NCBI RefSeq assembly: GCF_001625565.1
Contig: NZ_AUXS01000037.1
Location: 38,454 to 102,453 of the forward strand
Length of the DNA: 64,000 nucleotides
Source: Pseudoalteromonas luteoviolacea NCIMB 1944
GTDB lineage: Bacteria; Pseudomonadota; Gammaproteobacteria; Enterobacterales; Alteromonadaceae
Reading direction: 5' to 3'
In this document: one piece after another, positions 53,417-62,010 of the stretch
How positions within the stretch are numbered: the first letter of the stretch is position 1
Layout: the number at the start of each line of letters is the position of its first letter
Position numbers and translations under genes: made by a program
The notes under the pieces: model-generated
The model's input: the letters and a program-made list of their open reading frames with translations, nothing else
Database searches by the model: none
Told to the model about the DNA's origin: nothing

Positions 53417-55354
53417 TTAGTTTCCTTGCAACCAAGCTTTAATTTCATGCTGCGCCATAAACCCTTCATGCTGTTTAGCAAGCTCTCTTTTAAGTGCATT
53501 AGCCAATGAGATAGGATCAATGTGCGCTTCCTGCACCATTAAACGTTGTAATAATGCAGATTCAGTTATATTAATAATTTGCGCGGCGCTGAGTTCAAAT
53601 CGCTGCGCCAAGTCATCGATGGATTGCATCAGAACTTCGTTTGCATTGCTTGCAAGTACTTGGCGCCATATTTGAAACCTTTGTGATGGTGTCGGCAATG
53701 TAAATTCAATAACGTTATGGAAACGGCGCAGAAATGCATCGTCTAGATTCGATTTTAAATTGGTACTTAGCAACAGCAACCCGCTGTAGTGTTCCATACG
53801 TTGAAGTAGATAGCTCACCCCCATATTGGCGTTTTTATCTTGGCTAGACTCAACTGCACTGCGTTTAGCAAAAACCGCGTCGGCTTCGTCAAACATCAGC
53901 ACTGCATTGTGCTTCTGAGCTTCGTCAAACAACTTTGCAAGGTGCTTTTCTGTTTCTCCAATCCATTTACTGGCGATATTTGCCAAATTCACGACGTAAA
54001 GTGGCAACTGCAATTCTCCAGCAATGGCCTCAGCCGCCATAGATTTCCCCGTACCTGGTTTTCCCCAAAATAGTGCTTTGCACCCTGGAGTGAACCTCGG
54101 TAACTTCAATTTGAGGTGGGACTGCATTTCAACTCGCCCGACTAATTCAGTCAGCTGATCGGCAGTAGTAGACGATAAAACCATGTCTGATAACATAAAG
54201 CGTGGCTCTGATAACTTAGCTAACTCCTCAGGTCCTTGATTTAGTTCCCGTAAACATAACTCTTGCAAAGCAGGCCAAAACGATGAACTAGAGTGAGCTT
54301 TCGCTTGCTGTGCCAATTCGTTCATTCTATACAAGGACACTGGATATCGAGCGGCAATTGAATGAGCCTGTTTATCATCGTGATTTGGTGATAGCGTATT
54401 CCAAACTCGTGCCAAAGAGTCGATACTTGGCGCGTGATACTCGACCAAATGTGGCTTAAACTGTGTTTTATCGACAAGGCCCAAATTTAATGAAAATAAG
54501 TGGAGCTTAGCTGCAACTAGGCACTGATTTGAAAGTAGCTTATTTTCAATTGGTAAAAGGCATTCAAAATCAGATAAATAGAGAAATATGCGTTGGCCAT
54601 TCGCCGCCAATATGACGCCTGCAAGTATTTGCAGCATGTCGGTGCTCTCGAGCTGACCGAATTGCTCGTTATTTATAACGCCAAATAGTGCATCTGATTT
54701 AGCAGCGAGCTGCTGTGCGTACCATCTCGCTGTTTCTGACTCCTTTGTATTGATAGAAAAGCAATTGGCTTGCTCGGGATCCCACGATTTCTCGCTACAA
54801 GCGAGAAACACCGGATCAGTTTCTATATCCTCAAACACTTTTATGGGATGCTCTGGGGCCAAAACAACTTTCCCAGTTTGCAAAAATTGCAAAAGATATG
54901 AATGCAAGCCAACACCTTCGTGCAACTTTGGCACAGAGCCGGCGTGCAATAGGCCCCATTTAAATGCAGAGCACCAAAAAACCCCTTGAGCAAGCAGTTG
55001 TCGTTTACCACCAAATTGACAAAGGAATAGTAATTTATCCAAGCTCAGTAGCGGCCCTTGCTCATACCAACTTAAACCTAGATAAGGCGTTAAAATGTCA
55101 GGCTCAAGAGTTTGGATATAGATTAATGCGATCAGTCTGGCTTCAAAGTCTTCGAGTGAAAAAACCCGGGTTACAAGTTCAAACCTAGGTGTGTGAACGA
55201 GTTTATCTAAGACTTTTTGCAGTGCAGCCAAATTTTGTTGCAAGTCCTGATCATTGTTTGCCAGTGCAGCACCAACTTTGAAAAACTGCTGTGCAAGCTG
55301 TTTTTCAATTTTAATCTGTGATTGGGCCTGCTGCGCAGTTGAATTCATCGTCAT
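53417..55354 (-). CDS. AAA+ ATPase of the contractile injection system (Afp15-like)
   Basis: The 645-aa protein starts with ATG at 55354, sharing one base with the upstream stop; a GTG three bases earlier would also work. The first 370 residues are a helical eCIS-specific region. The AAA+ module follows: Walker A in FWGKPGTGKSMAAEAIAGE (about residue 430), Walker B in VLMFDEADAVFAKR (about 485), sensor 1 LLLSTNLKSNLDDAF and the arginine finger FLRRFHNVIEF. In eCIS this ATPase is needed for assembly or for loading effectors. It is cytoplasmic. Confidence 0.93.
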   Translation of the reverse strand: MTMNSTAQQAQSQIKIEKQLAQQFFKVGAALANNDQDLQQNLAALQKVLDKLVHTPRFELVTRVFSLEDFEARLIALIYIQTLEPDILTPYLGLSWYEQGPLLSLDKLLFLCQFGGKRQLLAQGVFWCSAFKWGLLHAGSVPKLHEGVGLHSYLLQFLQTGKVVLAPEHPIKVFEDIETDPVFLACSEKSWDPEQANCFSINTKESETARWYAQQLAAKSDALFGVINNEQFGQLESTDMLQILAGVILAANGQRIFLYLSDFECLLPIENKLLSNQCLVAAKLHLFSLNLGLVDKTQFKPHLVEYHAPSIDSLARVWNTLSPNHDDKQAHSIAARYPVSLYRMNELAQQAKAHSSSSFWPALQELCLRELNQGPEELAKLSEPRFMLSDMVLSSTTADQLTELVGRVEMQSHLKLKLPRFTPGCKALFWGKPGTGKSMAAEAIAGELQLPLYVVNLANIASKWIGETEKHLAKLFDEAQKHNAVLMFDEADAVFAKRSAVESSQDKNANMGVSYLLQRMEHYSGLLLLSTNLKSNLDDAFLRRFHNVIEFTLPTPSQRFQIWRQVLASNANEVLMQSIDDLAQRFELSAAQIINITESALLQRLMVQEAHIDPISLANALKRELAKQHEGFMAQHEIKAWLQGN

Positions 55355-55785
55355 CACCCCTGCTTCATCATAATCGCCAGTTCCATGGCCCTATCACTAT
55401 GCTCACTTATCCATCCACCATGCCAAATTTCATCAGCGGCCAATGTATAGTCTTCAACACACAGCGCAGCTAATAGCTTTTTCAGCTTCTTTAACCCTTC
55501 GACACCGATACTAAATGCCATATTTACAAGCACTAATTTTCGCAATTCACTCTGTTGGTTAAAAATCGGTAACTCATGGGTCAGTATTCGAATTAAACTC
55601 GTGATATCGTTTTCCAACATGCGCTCAGCTTCTTGTTCACTCACTCCCACATGCTCTAGTTTTCTGCCAACACCTATTATCAGTTCTCCCTGCGCATTTC
55701 GGGTTGGCTTGCAGATCAACCCTTCGTGGCAAATCAATTGCACTTTTAAAGACTCAATGGCTTCTTGTGAAACAGACCGCTTCAT
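55354..55785 (-). CDS. Lysozyme-fold (GH24-like) protein with degenerate active site
   Basis: The 143-aa protein overlaps the NusG-like gene by ATGA. It lines up with T4 lysozyme: LICHEGLICKPTRNAQGELIIGVG against the catalytic segment, then ELRKLVLVNMAFSIGVEGL and LAADEIWHGGWI against the C-terminal domain. The catalytic Glu11 is kept, but Asp20 is Asn, Thr26 is Ile and His31 is Arg. It is therefore probably not an active muramidase. It may be a structural or scaffold protein, or a cell-wall-binding release factor for the particles. Confidence 0.72.
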   Translation of the reverse strand: MKRSVSQEAIESLKVQLICHEGLICKPTRNAQGELIIGVGRKLEHVGVSEQEAERMLENDITSLIRILTHELPIFNQQSELRKLVLVNMAFSIGVEGLKKLKKLLAALCVEDYTLAADEIWHGGWISEHSDRAMELAIMMKQG

Positions 55786-56297
55786 GATGCCTCCACAATC
55801 TGCAACATATCCTTAGGTACAGACATCAGTAAACTTTGATCTAAGCCTTGAATCTCTATTGCAAATACGGAATCATTCTTGTGCTCAAGTAATTTTCCTT
55901 GATACCCCTTTAAAGCCCCCACTTTTATCTCAGCTATGCAGCCAACAGACAATTGATTTGGGACAGGCTCACATCGATATCCAGATGCAATAACGGCTTT
56001 AATTTTGGCTACCTCGGTAGGACTTACGATACTAGGCTTACCGTTGAATTTAATGTAGTCAACAAAGCCATTAAGGCGCTTAATATGGTGGTATTCAAAG
56101 TCATCCACATAAACAAACACGTATGATTTAAACAAAGGTGTGGATATAGATTTTACACGGTCGCTCCATTGCTTTTTTTCAACCTGCAAAGGTAAAAAGA
56201 CATCGCAACCACTTTTAATACACGAAACTTGCTCCGTGAATTTTTTTTCTGTATTCGGCTTAGTATAAACAACGTACCAATTTCTTATTGTTGTCAT
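55782..56297 (-). CDS. Specialised NusG paralogue (RfaH/UpxY/LoaP-like antiterminator)
   Basis: The ATG at 56297 (171 aa, MTTIRNWYVVYTKPNTEKK) has a TAGGA ribosome site; the frame extends 26 codons further only through the leader. The NGN domain is clear (NWYVVYTKPNTEKKFTEQV, CDVFLPLQVEKKQWSDRVK, LFKSYVFVYVDDFEYHHI), followed by a C-terminal KOW-like domain (LSVGCIAEIKVGALKGYQGKLLEHKN). Such proteins bind RNA polymerase at a leader signal and let it read through terminators in long operons. It is the first gene of the ATPase/fibre operon, and an ops-like element lies 17 nt before its start. Confidence 0.9.
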   Translation of the reverse strand: MTTIRNWYVVYTKPNTEKKFTEQVSCIKSGCDVFLPLQVEKKQWSDRVKSISTPLFKSYVFVYVDDFEYHHIKRLNGFVDYIKFNGKPSIVSPTEVAKIKAVIASGYRCEPVPNQLSVGCIAEIKVGALKGYQGKLLEHKNDSVFAIEIQGLDQSLLMSVPKDMLQIVEAS

Positions 56298-56313
56298 CTC
56301 AAATCCTAGAAAC

Positions 56314-56341
56314 GCTCCGCCACATCTCCCACAACGTGGGA
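56314..56341 (-). promoter_or_regulatory. ops-like element with adjacent hairpin (copy 2)
   Basis: The minus strand reads GATGTGGCGGAGC at 56326-56314, directly after a hairpin TCCCAC, GTT, GTGGGA (56341-56327). The 13-nt sequence is identical to that in the sheath leader at 16958-16970, and in both cases a hairpin lies on the 5' side. The element continues GTTTC. Resemblance to the RfaH ops (GGCGGTAGCGT) is good apart from one missing base. Confidence 0.65.
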
Positions 56342-56492
56342 CAAGTCGGAAAAGTCTTATTGATTGATTTAACAATAAACAGCTTTAGGCTGGTTATTGC
56401 GAATGTAATACCCTACTGACGAAGCAACATATTTTTTGTGAAAAGTTTTCGATGATATCTAAAACGAAGTCTGTAAATTGCAGTTGAAATAG

Positions 56493-56520
56493 AAAGTGGC
56501 CTCAGTACAGAGGCCACTTT
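56493..56520 (-). terminator. Stem-loop after the sigma factor gene
   Basis: AAAGTGGCCTC and GAGGCCACTTT form a perfect 11-bp stem with a 6-nt loop. It lies 144 nt past the sigma factor stop; the following T-content on the minus strand is moderate (TTTCTATTTC). Confidence 0.7.
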
Positions 56521-56663
56521 AAAGGTTGGGCTAATGTTCAAAAACCTAGCAACTTATAAACGCTAGCTATCGATATTTGTGAATTAATTTATTGATATGC
56601 ACTGAGACTGTATAGAGTTTTTATATTATTATTTTCATACTAAATTTTAAGTTTTATTAAGTC

Positions 56664-57242
56664 TTAACTGTACTTCTTATATTCTTCCTTAAGACTGATC
56701 AATTGACGCCGCGCTAGTTGTACTCGTTTCCTCACATTTTCTAGTGATAGTTGAAGCCTGGATGCAATTTCGGCGTATTCCATTTCGTATAAAAATTTAT
56801 ATTGCATTACCAAGCGTAGGTCTGTGGGTAGTATAGCGATTTCTTTAACGAGCTTATTATATAAACTGGTATTCCAGTGGTCGCTTTCTAATGATGCGGA
56901 TTGGTTATCTGCGAAAAAAAAATGGTCGGGTAATTCGGATACGTGATTCACAATATCTTGATGTTTTGCTTTTGCCCTGTGCTCATCCATACATAAGTTA
57001 TGAGCAATACGACACAACCAAGCAAATTCATTTTCTATCTTATAGTTTGACTGACTATAAGCTCTAAATGCTTTTTCACATGTCAGAGCTAAAACATCTT
57101 CAACCTTATCGCCATCATTTCTCAGCCATCGGTGACAACAGCTTAATAACTTTTCTTTGTTTTCTAACCAAATTGTCCAAAACTCACTATGTCCTTTTAG
57201 TTGCCTTTGTTTCGCTGCAACTAACTCCCCTGTATGTAACAT
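56664..57242 (-). CDS. ECF-type RNA polymerase sigma factor
   Basis: The second of two ATGs (57242, 192 aa) is better spaced from the GGAG ribosome site; the first is at 57245. Sigma region 2 is visible as VEDVLALTCEKAFRAY and NEFAWLCRIAHNLCMDEHRAK. Region 4 is LPTDLRLVMQYKFLYEMEYAEIASRLQLSLENVRKRVQLARRQL. There is no anti-sigma gene next to it. It lies just upstream of the NusG-like operon on the same strand, so control of the eCIS genes is a fair guess but not shown. Confidence 0.85.
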   Translation of the reverse strand: MLHTGELVAAKQRQLKGHSEFWTIWLENKEKLLSCCHRWLRNDGDKVEDVLALTCEKAFRAYSQSNYKIENEFAWLCRIAHNLCMDEHRAKAKHQDIVNHVSELPDHFFFADNQSASLESDHWNTSLYNKLVKEIAILPTDLRLVMQYKFLYEMEYAEIASRLQLSLENVRKRVQLARRQLISLKEEYKKYS

Positions 57243-57534
57243 CATTTCTCCAATAAAAAAATTTATATCGGAGGAAAGACGTACATTTAAGAATTATGTG
57301 AAAACAAAATTAATACAATATATAAACCATTACTTAATTGATGTATAACCAAATTCTGTGTAGAACAAAATAATTCAATCGAGAATAGGCGGTGTTGTGA
57401 ACATAATTTCCCGTAATCGCAATTACAAAAAGTGTTATGATGAGAGAGACAAAATGCATGCTCACTTAATCATTGTGGCGTCAACATTCACTAAAAACTT
57501 GCCGCCATGTTTTGCATGCTTTCAACACGACTAA

Positions 57535-58776
57535 TTACTCATTAAGCGAGGCGATTTCACACTCAACAGCACGTTTGATAGACGTAATATCCCCACCCTC
57601 ATGAGCATACGAAATTCGCAATCTTCCTTGATAAGTACTGACGACAATCGCCAATCCTGCTGGAGGTAATGGAACACTAAAGTTATAAATATCAATAATT
57701 TTACATTTTCCGATACTTTTTAAATCAAACTCTAATTTCCCTAAATTTGACAAGATCACATTACCATTAAGAAATAATCTTTTATAGCTATCTACGAGTA
57801 ACTTAAGCCCTCGCCTGGGCATCAAGTTTATTGACAAAGACTGCAAACGCTGCTCAGCTTGATGAACTGTATGGTCACCTGATTTCAACCTGTTTAAACG
57901 TGATTGATATGCTTGCATCCAATTACTATCACCACCTATATCCGAGCCAAATGACAGAATTAAGTTGTTATATGATGAAGACAAATTTCGGCTAGACAGT
58001 GCACGTACCGACATGGTTTCTATCATGGTGTATTTTTTGCCATTGTTTAACACCTTGTTGAATACATAGTTCAGTACAACGTTTGCCGAAAACTGATACT
58101 TTCTTGCCCACGCCAGAACAGACTCAGTGGCTTCAACGCCAAGGTCGTGATAGTCAATCTGCCACTGCCCTGAGGCCTTGATAGGAATTGTTTTTTTTGC
58201 CTTGAATAACTCACATGCTAGACGGGCTGCGGCTTTAAACATCGCTTGATAGGTCACGCTATCAAAAAGCAAATGATCTTCACAAAAACTATTATCCTGA
58301 TTTGGGATCGGTTGATCAGTCAGCAATGCATGCAACTGCTCAAATAAAATATAACCGCTTCGAGCATCTGACACAGCGTGTGACGATAGAAACATCAGCG
58401 CACTGTATGACCTAAATTTAACGTATACAAATGCAACCCCAGAGCCGTTAAAAGGATCTATGGGATTATCAATGACAAACTGGCGGAGAGCCGCATGCCA
58501 TTGCTCAACATTACTATATTGCTCACTCCAGTCTAAAAATCGCTTTTCTGGGTAAAGCTGTGCATCAAATTGCCAATAATATCTAAACCCCTTTTTAACA
58601 ACACGGCTTTGCATGATTGGATGTGTGCTTGCGATCTTATTGACACATTCTGTTAGCACATCAATGTCATAATGCCCTTCCAAAATGGCGAGATCGCATG
58701 AATTTGCATTATTTTTGTTGGCAGCTGCTAATGCTATAAAATTGAGAGACCGATCGCTTAAAGGCAATAAATTCAT
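57535..58776 (-). CDS. Condensation-domain-like HxxxD acyltransferase
   Basis: The ATG at 58776 (413 aa) has an AGGAAC ribosome site; a TTG lies 6 nt earlier. The protein resembles stand-alone condensation/acyltransferase enzymes (PapA- or WS/DGAT-like): MNLLPLSDRSLNF at the start, ASTHPIMQSRVVKKGFRYYWQF, and the active-site HxxxD in LSSHAVSDARSGYILFEQLHALL (about residue 135). A DFG-type motif is replaced by LSNLGKLEF. It should transfer an acyl group to an alcohol or amine. No carrier-protein or synthetase gene is nearby. Confidence 0.7.
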   Translation of the reverse strand: MNLLPLSDRSLNFIALAAANKNNANSCDLAILEGHYDIDVLTECVNKIASTHPIMQSRVVKKGFRYYWQFDAQLYPEKRFLDWSEQYSNVEQWHAALRQFVIDNPIDPFNGSGVAFVYVKFRSYSALMFLSSHAVSDARSGYILFEQLHALLTDQPIPNQDNSFCEDHLLFDSVTYQAMFKAAARLACELFKAKKTIPIKASGQWQIDYHDLGVEATESVLAWARKYQFSANVVLNYVFNKVLNNGKKYTMIETMSVRALSSRNLSSSYNNLILSFGSDIGGDSNWMQAYQSRLNRLKSGDHTVHQAEQRLQSLSINLMPRRGLKLLVDSYKRLFLNGNVILSNLGKLEFDLKSIGKCKIIDIYNFSVPLPPAGLAIVVSTYQGRLRISYAHEGGDITSIKRAVECEIASLNE

Positions 58777-58991
58777 TTTCAAAGTTCCTATATCAACTAC
58801 ACAAACTTTAAACGAGAATCATTTACTTGTCCAATGAGCTATTCTAATTTACGGTACAAATACACCCGGCTCGTTAATAATTGTTACACTTGATCTTGTA
58901 ACAATGTGACAACTTTTGTTCCAGCGCAATAAAATCGTCATTTAAATTCAATAATATGAGCTAAAACTAGGTGTATCGTTAAGGACTAAAA

Positions 58992-60062
58992 ATGGCATCA
59001 TTGAATTTACATCGCGTCTATATTCCAACCAATGCTCGAAATAACCACTATATCTTGGCGGAATTTAAGCCTGAAAGCTCTTTCTATGATCGTTTCGACG
59101 ACGTTGAAAGTGCTTATCAGCGCCTCGCTAGAAAGCTGTTTGCGCTTTGTGATGAATATGAACTTTACAACGTACAGCTTATTGTCAACGATAAGCTCCC
59201 TGTTGTGCGCTACCACGAAGAAGCATATAGCTTACAAACAGACAAACAAATTTTATTTTTCTACAACCCTAAGTATCATGAAGCGCACAAAATTTATAGT
59301 GATGAAGGTCATCAAGCGAGAAAGATTCGACTGTTGTTTTTGGCAACTGGTGATGAGCTAAGAGCAAATGCGGCAGCATTTCATAGTAAAGTTAAACGTG
59401 CACTGGACGCGCTTCAAACTCAGTATGAAGAAGAAAATATAAGCTTCAAAGTCAGAGATCATCAACATCTAACTTATGACATTTTCTCCAAAATTAAGGG
59501 TCACAGAGAGACATATGGCTACAAGTTAAGAAGCCTGTATCCTAGATACCAAGCTCGTAATTGCTCGTTACCCGAAGCACACAGTGAAATAACTTATGTG
59601 ACCTTTTCTGTCCCGATTACTCGTGCCATTAAAACCGAATATCAGCACTTGTTACGCCCTGGCGACTACGGCGCATTTTACAGACATATTGAAGATATGC
59701 TGTTAACAACATGCAGCCAACTTCAATTGTCGCATGTCGGTTTTGTCGCTGATGGAAGAATGCCCATTATTCGCAATAGCCAAATTGACAAATCAGCCCA
59801 TAACAGAGAGCTTCAAAAACTCAGCTTTGATACCTCTTTGGTTGATGGACAAACCCACACAATATGGGACGCCACTCACTTATGCGATGTAATGCATTTT
59901 GTCCTTGTTGCAAATGATAGCGATAACAAAGATGCTGGTTACGGTAAATTTATGAATAATGTTGAAACCATGGTAAGACGTTTTGTTACCCAGTTACCTA
60001 TAAATCCTGAAAAACAAGACGTGACTATGCGCTTTTTCCAACACATTAGCTATAGCTATTAA
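58992..60062 (+). CDS. DUF3083-family protein
   Basis: The 356-aa protein begins MASLNLHRVYIPTNARNNHYILAEF, which I recognise as the start of the DUF3083 family seen in Pseudoalteromonas, Shewanella and relatives. The two halves resemble each other (VVRYHEEAYSLQTDKQ against IIRNSQIDKSAHNRELQ; ITYVTFSVPITRAIKTEYQHL in the second). It has no signal peptide or membrane helix. Its function is unknown. It is divergent from the acyltransferase gene. Confidence 0.65.
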   Translation: MASLNLHRVYIPTNARNNHYILAEFKPESSFYDRFDDVESAYQRLARKLFALCDEYELYNVQLIVNDKLPVVRYHEEAYSLQTDKQILFFYNPKYHEAHKIYSDEGHQARKIRLLFLATGDELRANAAAFHSKVKRALDALQTQYEEENISFKVRDHQHLTYDIFSKIKGHRETYGYKLRSLYPRYQARNCSLPEAHSEITYVTFSVPITRAIKTEYQHLLRPGDYGAFYRHIEDMLLTTCSQLQLSHVGFVADGRMPIIRNSQIDKSAHNRELQKLSFDTSLVDGQTHTIWDATHLCDVMHFVLVANDSDNKDAGYGKFMNNVETMVRRFVTQLPINPEKQDVTMRFFQHISYSY

Positions 60063-60090
60063 TAATACTAAAGGTGTATTGGGCAGGTGC

Positions 60091-61920
60091 TTAAAAGGCA
60101 ACGACCTGTCCATGCGCTGTTCGTTTTACATGAATAAGGCGACTCTCCAGCTCTGCAAAAATATTACCAAAGTCGCCCTCTTCTGAGCATATTAGTGCAC
60201 CAGAAAAGTTGATAGGGTGTAACTGCTTTTGCGCTGTAAAAAAGTGCTGTAATACAGATAAACGCTTTTGTAAAACTGGTTTTTTCATGCCCTGACACAA
60301 GATCACAAACTCACGCTCACTCACCCTACAAACTAAGTCACCGTCATCTCTAAATTGCATTGATAACTGCTCCGCAGCAAACTTAACTTCTTTTTCGCTA
60401 AGTAAAGATCTATCGTACTCGTTAGTATTGTCTGTATCGAACTCGATAAGGGCCATAGCGTAATCAAGACCATTATTGGTAATCCGCTCAAACTGCTCAA
60501 TAAAATAGCGGCGATTGTATAGGCCAGTATTCAGATCTTTGTAATGCAACACCTTGGTTAAGTTACTTCTAGATTGTCTGTAGTACACAACCACGACCAG
60601 TAAAACCGTGACCAATAAACCAATTATAATGTACGCCTTTGTGAGCTCTTGGTCCTTGCGTTGGAATGAACTTGAGATATAGTCATTGCCTTGCTGTGGG
60701 GTACCCATTTGTAGGTCTTTTCTGTCGAAAACAGCTGCCCCAATTGCATTATGCTCTAACCTTTCTTGCGATTGTGCCGTGTTATCTTCCAGTAACTTAA
60801 TGTAGGTACGCAATGTGGAAATGGTTTGTGGTAGATCTTGCTTCGATTGATGCACATCGGCTTCAATTTTAAGCGTCTGACGAGCATAGCGGTTATTCAA
60901 TGGACTGTGATATGACTTAAGTACTGATTTGGATTGAACGATTTGCGCAAGCGCACTATCAAACTGCTTAACCTGAGAGTACGCATAAGCCAAATTGTTA
61001 TGTAATACAATAATATGTGCTGGGTTAATAATCGCATTATGCTGGGTATTTTGAGCCGCTTTTAGGTTCGAAATAGCCTTGCTAAAATCTTTTTTTGACA
61101 GGGCTATTTTGCCAAGCCCTGAAAGAGACCAAAATTGATATCTCGGCAAGTTATGCTGTTCAGATAACTTATACATTTGCTGATAACACAGCTCAGCCTT
61201 GTCAATAAGTTGTGCCCTAAGTAAGGTCAAGCAAAGGTTGTACTTTACCGGTAAGCCATCCAAAATATTATTGTGTTTACTCGCCAGCTCTTGTGCTTGG
61301 TGCGCATAGCCCAGTGCTTTAACATAAAATTTCAATGTTGAATAATAGGCTGTCAGACCATCAAAAACCATCAATTTTGTAATACTATCGAGCTCAGAAT
61401 TTCCTCTCGACATATAGCTTTGAGCGGATTGTAACGACTTTAGAGCGAAACTGTATTCTTCGCGCCAGACGGAAATGACGGCTTCCATAGCATAGGTTCG
61501 GATAAGAAAATCAGTCGCTTTATTGTGAGTGAAGCTTAAACGAGCTTGGTTAATATATTGCTTTGCTTTATCCAAGTCACCCTGTTCTATAGAGAAAAAA
61601 GCGCGGTATAGAAACCAATAGCCTGAAGATAGCTGTAACGGTGCATCTTGTACATTATATTTTACTACATCGAAATACGAGGATGCAGCTTGGATATCTC
61701 CACGAAAAAAAGCAGCCCGAGCCTTTAGGGTTAACCAAAATACATTATCTATATCAGCAGGTGGATTTTGCATGGACAGCACAAGAGAAGGTGATGAGAC
61801 CACCTGCAATTCATGCTCCAACAACTGCTTTTTAGTAAAAGCGGATACAGATAACGAGCAAAGCAAGGTAACAGCGAAAACGATAAATAATTGCAAATAG
61901 ACAAGCCTGTTTTGTAACAC
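60091..61920 (-). CDS. TPR sensor protein with degenerate GGDEF domain
   Basis: The 609-aa protein starts with GTG, which gives a full signal peptide (LVYLQLFIVFAVTLLCSLSVSA). About 370 residues of TPR-like helices follow in the periplasm, then a transmembrane helix (AYIIGLLVTVLLVVVVYY, about residues 430-447). The cytoplasmic GGDEF-like domain starts LNTGLYNRRYFIEQF. Where the active GG(D/E)EF should be, the sequence is VSEREF (about residue 533), so cyclase activity is unlikely. It may bind c-di-GMP or signal through protein contact. Confidence 0.78.
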   Translation of the reverse strand: MLQNRLVYLQLFIVFAVTLLCSLSVSAFTKKQLLEHELQVVSSPSLVLSMQNPPADIDNVFWLTLKARAAFFRGDIQAASSYFDVVKYNVQDAPLQLSSGYWFLYRAFFSIEQGDLDKAKQYINQARLSFTHNKATDFLIRTYAMEAVISVWREEYSFALKSLQSAQSYMSRGNSELDSITKLMVFDGLTAYYSTLKFYVKALGYAHQAQELASKHNNILDGLPVKYNLCLTLLRAQLIDKAELCYQQMYKLSEQHNLPRYQFWSLSGLGKIALSKKDFSKAISNLKAAQNTQHNAIINPAHIIVLHNNLAYAYSQVKQFDSALAQIVQSKSVLKSYHSPLNNRYARQTLKIEADVHQSKQDLPQTISTLRTYIKLLEDNTAQSQERLEHNAIGAAVFDRKDLQMGTPQQGNDYISSSFQRKDQELTKAYIIIGLLVTVLLVVVVYYRQSRSNLTKVLHYKDLNTGLYNRRYFIEQFERITNNGLDYAMALIEFDTDNTNEYDRSLLSEKEVKFAAEQLSMQFRDDGDLVCRVSEREFVILCQGMKKPVLQKRLSVLQHFFTAQKQLHPINFSGALICSEEGDFGNIFAELESRLIHVKRTAHGQVVAF

Positions 61921-62010
61921 TCGTTTTAAATGTAATCCTTTATTTTAGAATGTACAATAAATTACAGGCTCTAGTTTTATCTATACTTTCAAGGCACATA
62001 ATTATGAGTA

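Larger units (their letters stand above)
56298..56663 (-). promoter_or_regulatory. Leader of the NusG-like gene
   Basis: This 366-nt gap follows the sigma factor gene. It holds a strong stem-loop (56493-56520), an AT-rich part where a promoter is likely (56380-56480), and the hairpin with the ops-like element just before the start codon. No other ORF was seen. Confidence 0.55.

Noticed and set aside
1..56297. Complete tailed prophage
   Set aside because: No capsid, portal, terminase, integrase or repressor gene is present; the gene order and Afp-type proteins fit an injection system.
56298..56375. 26-codon N-terminal extension of the NusG-like protein
   Set aside because: It translates through the hairpin and ops-like element, while the ATG at 56297 has a ribosome site and starts right before the conserved NGN domain.
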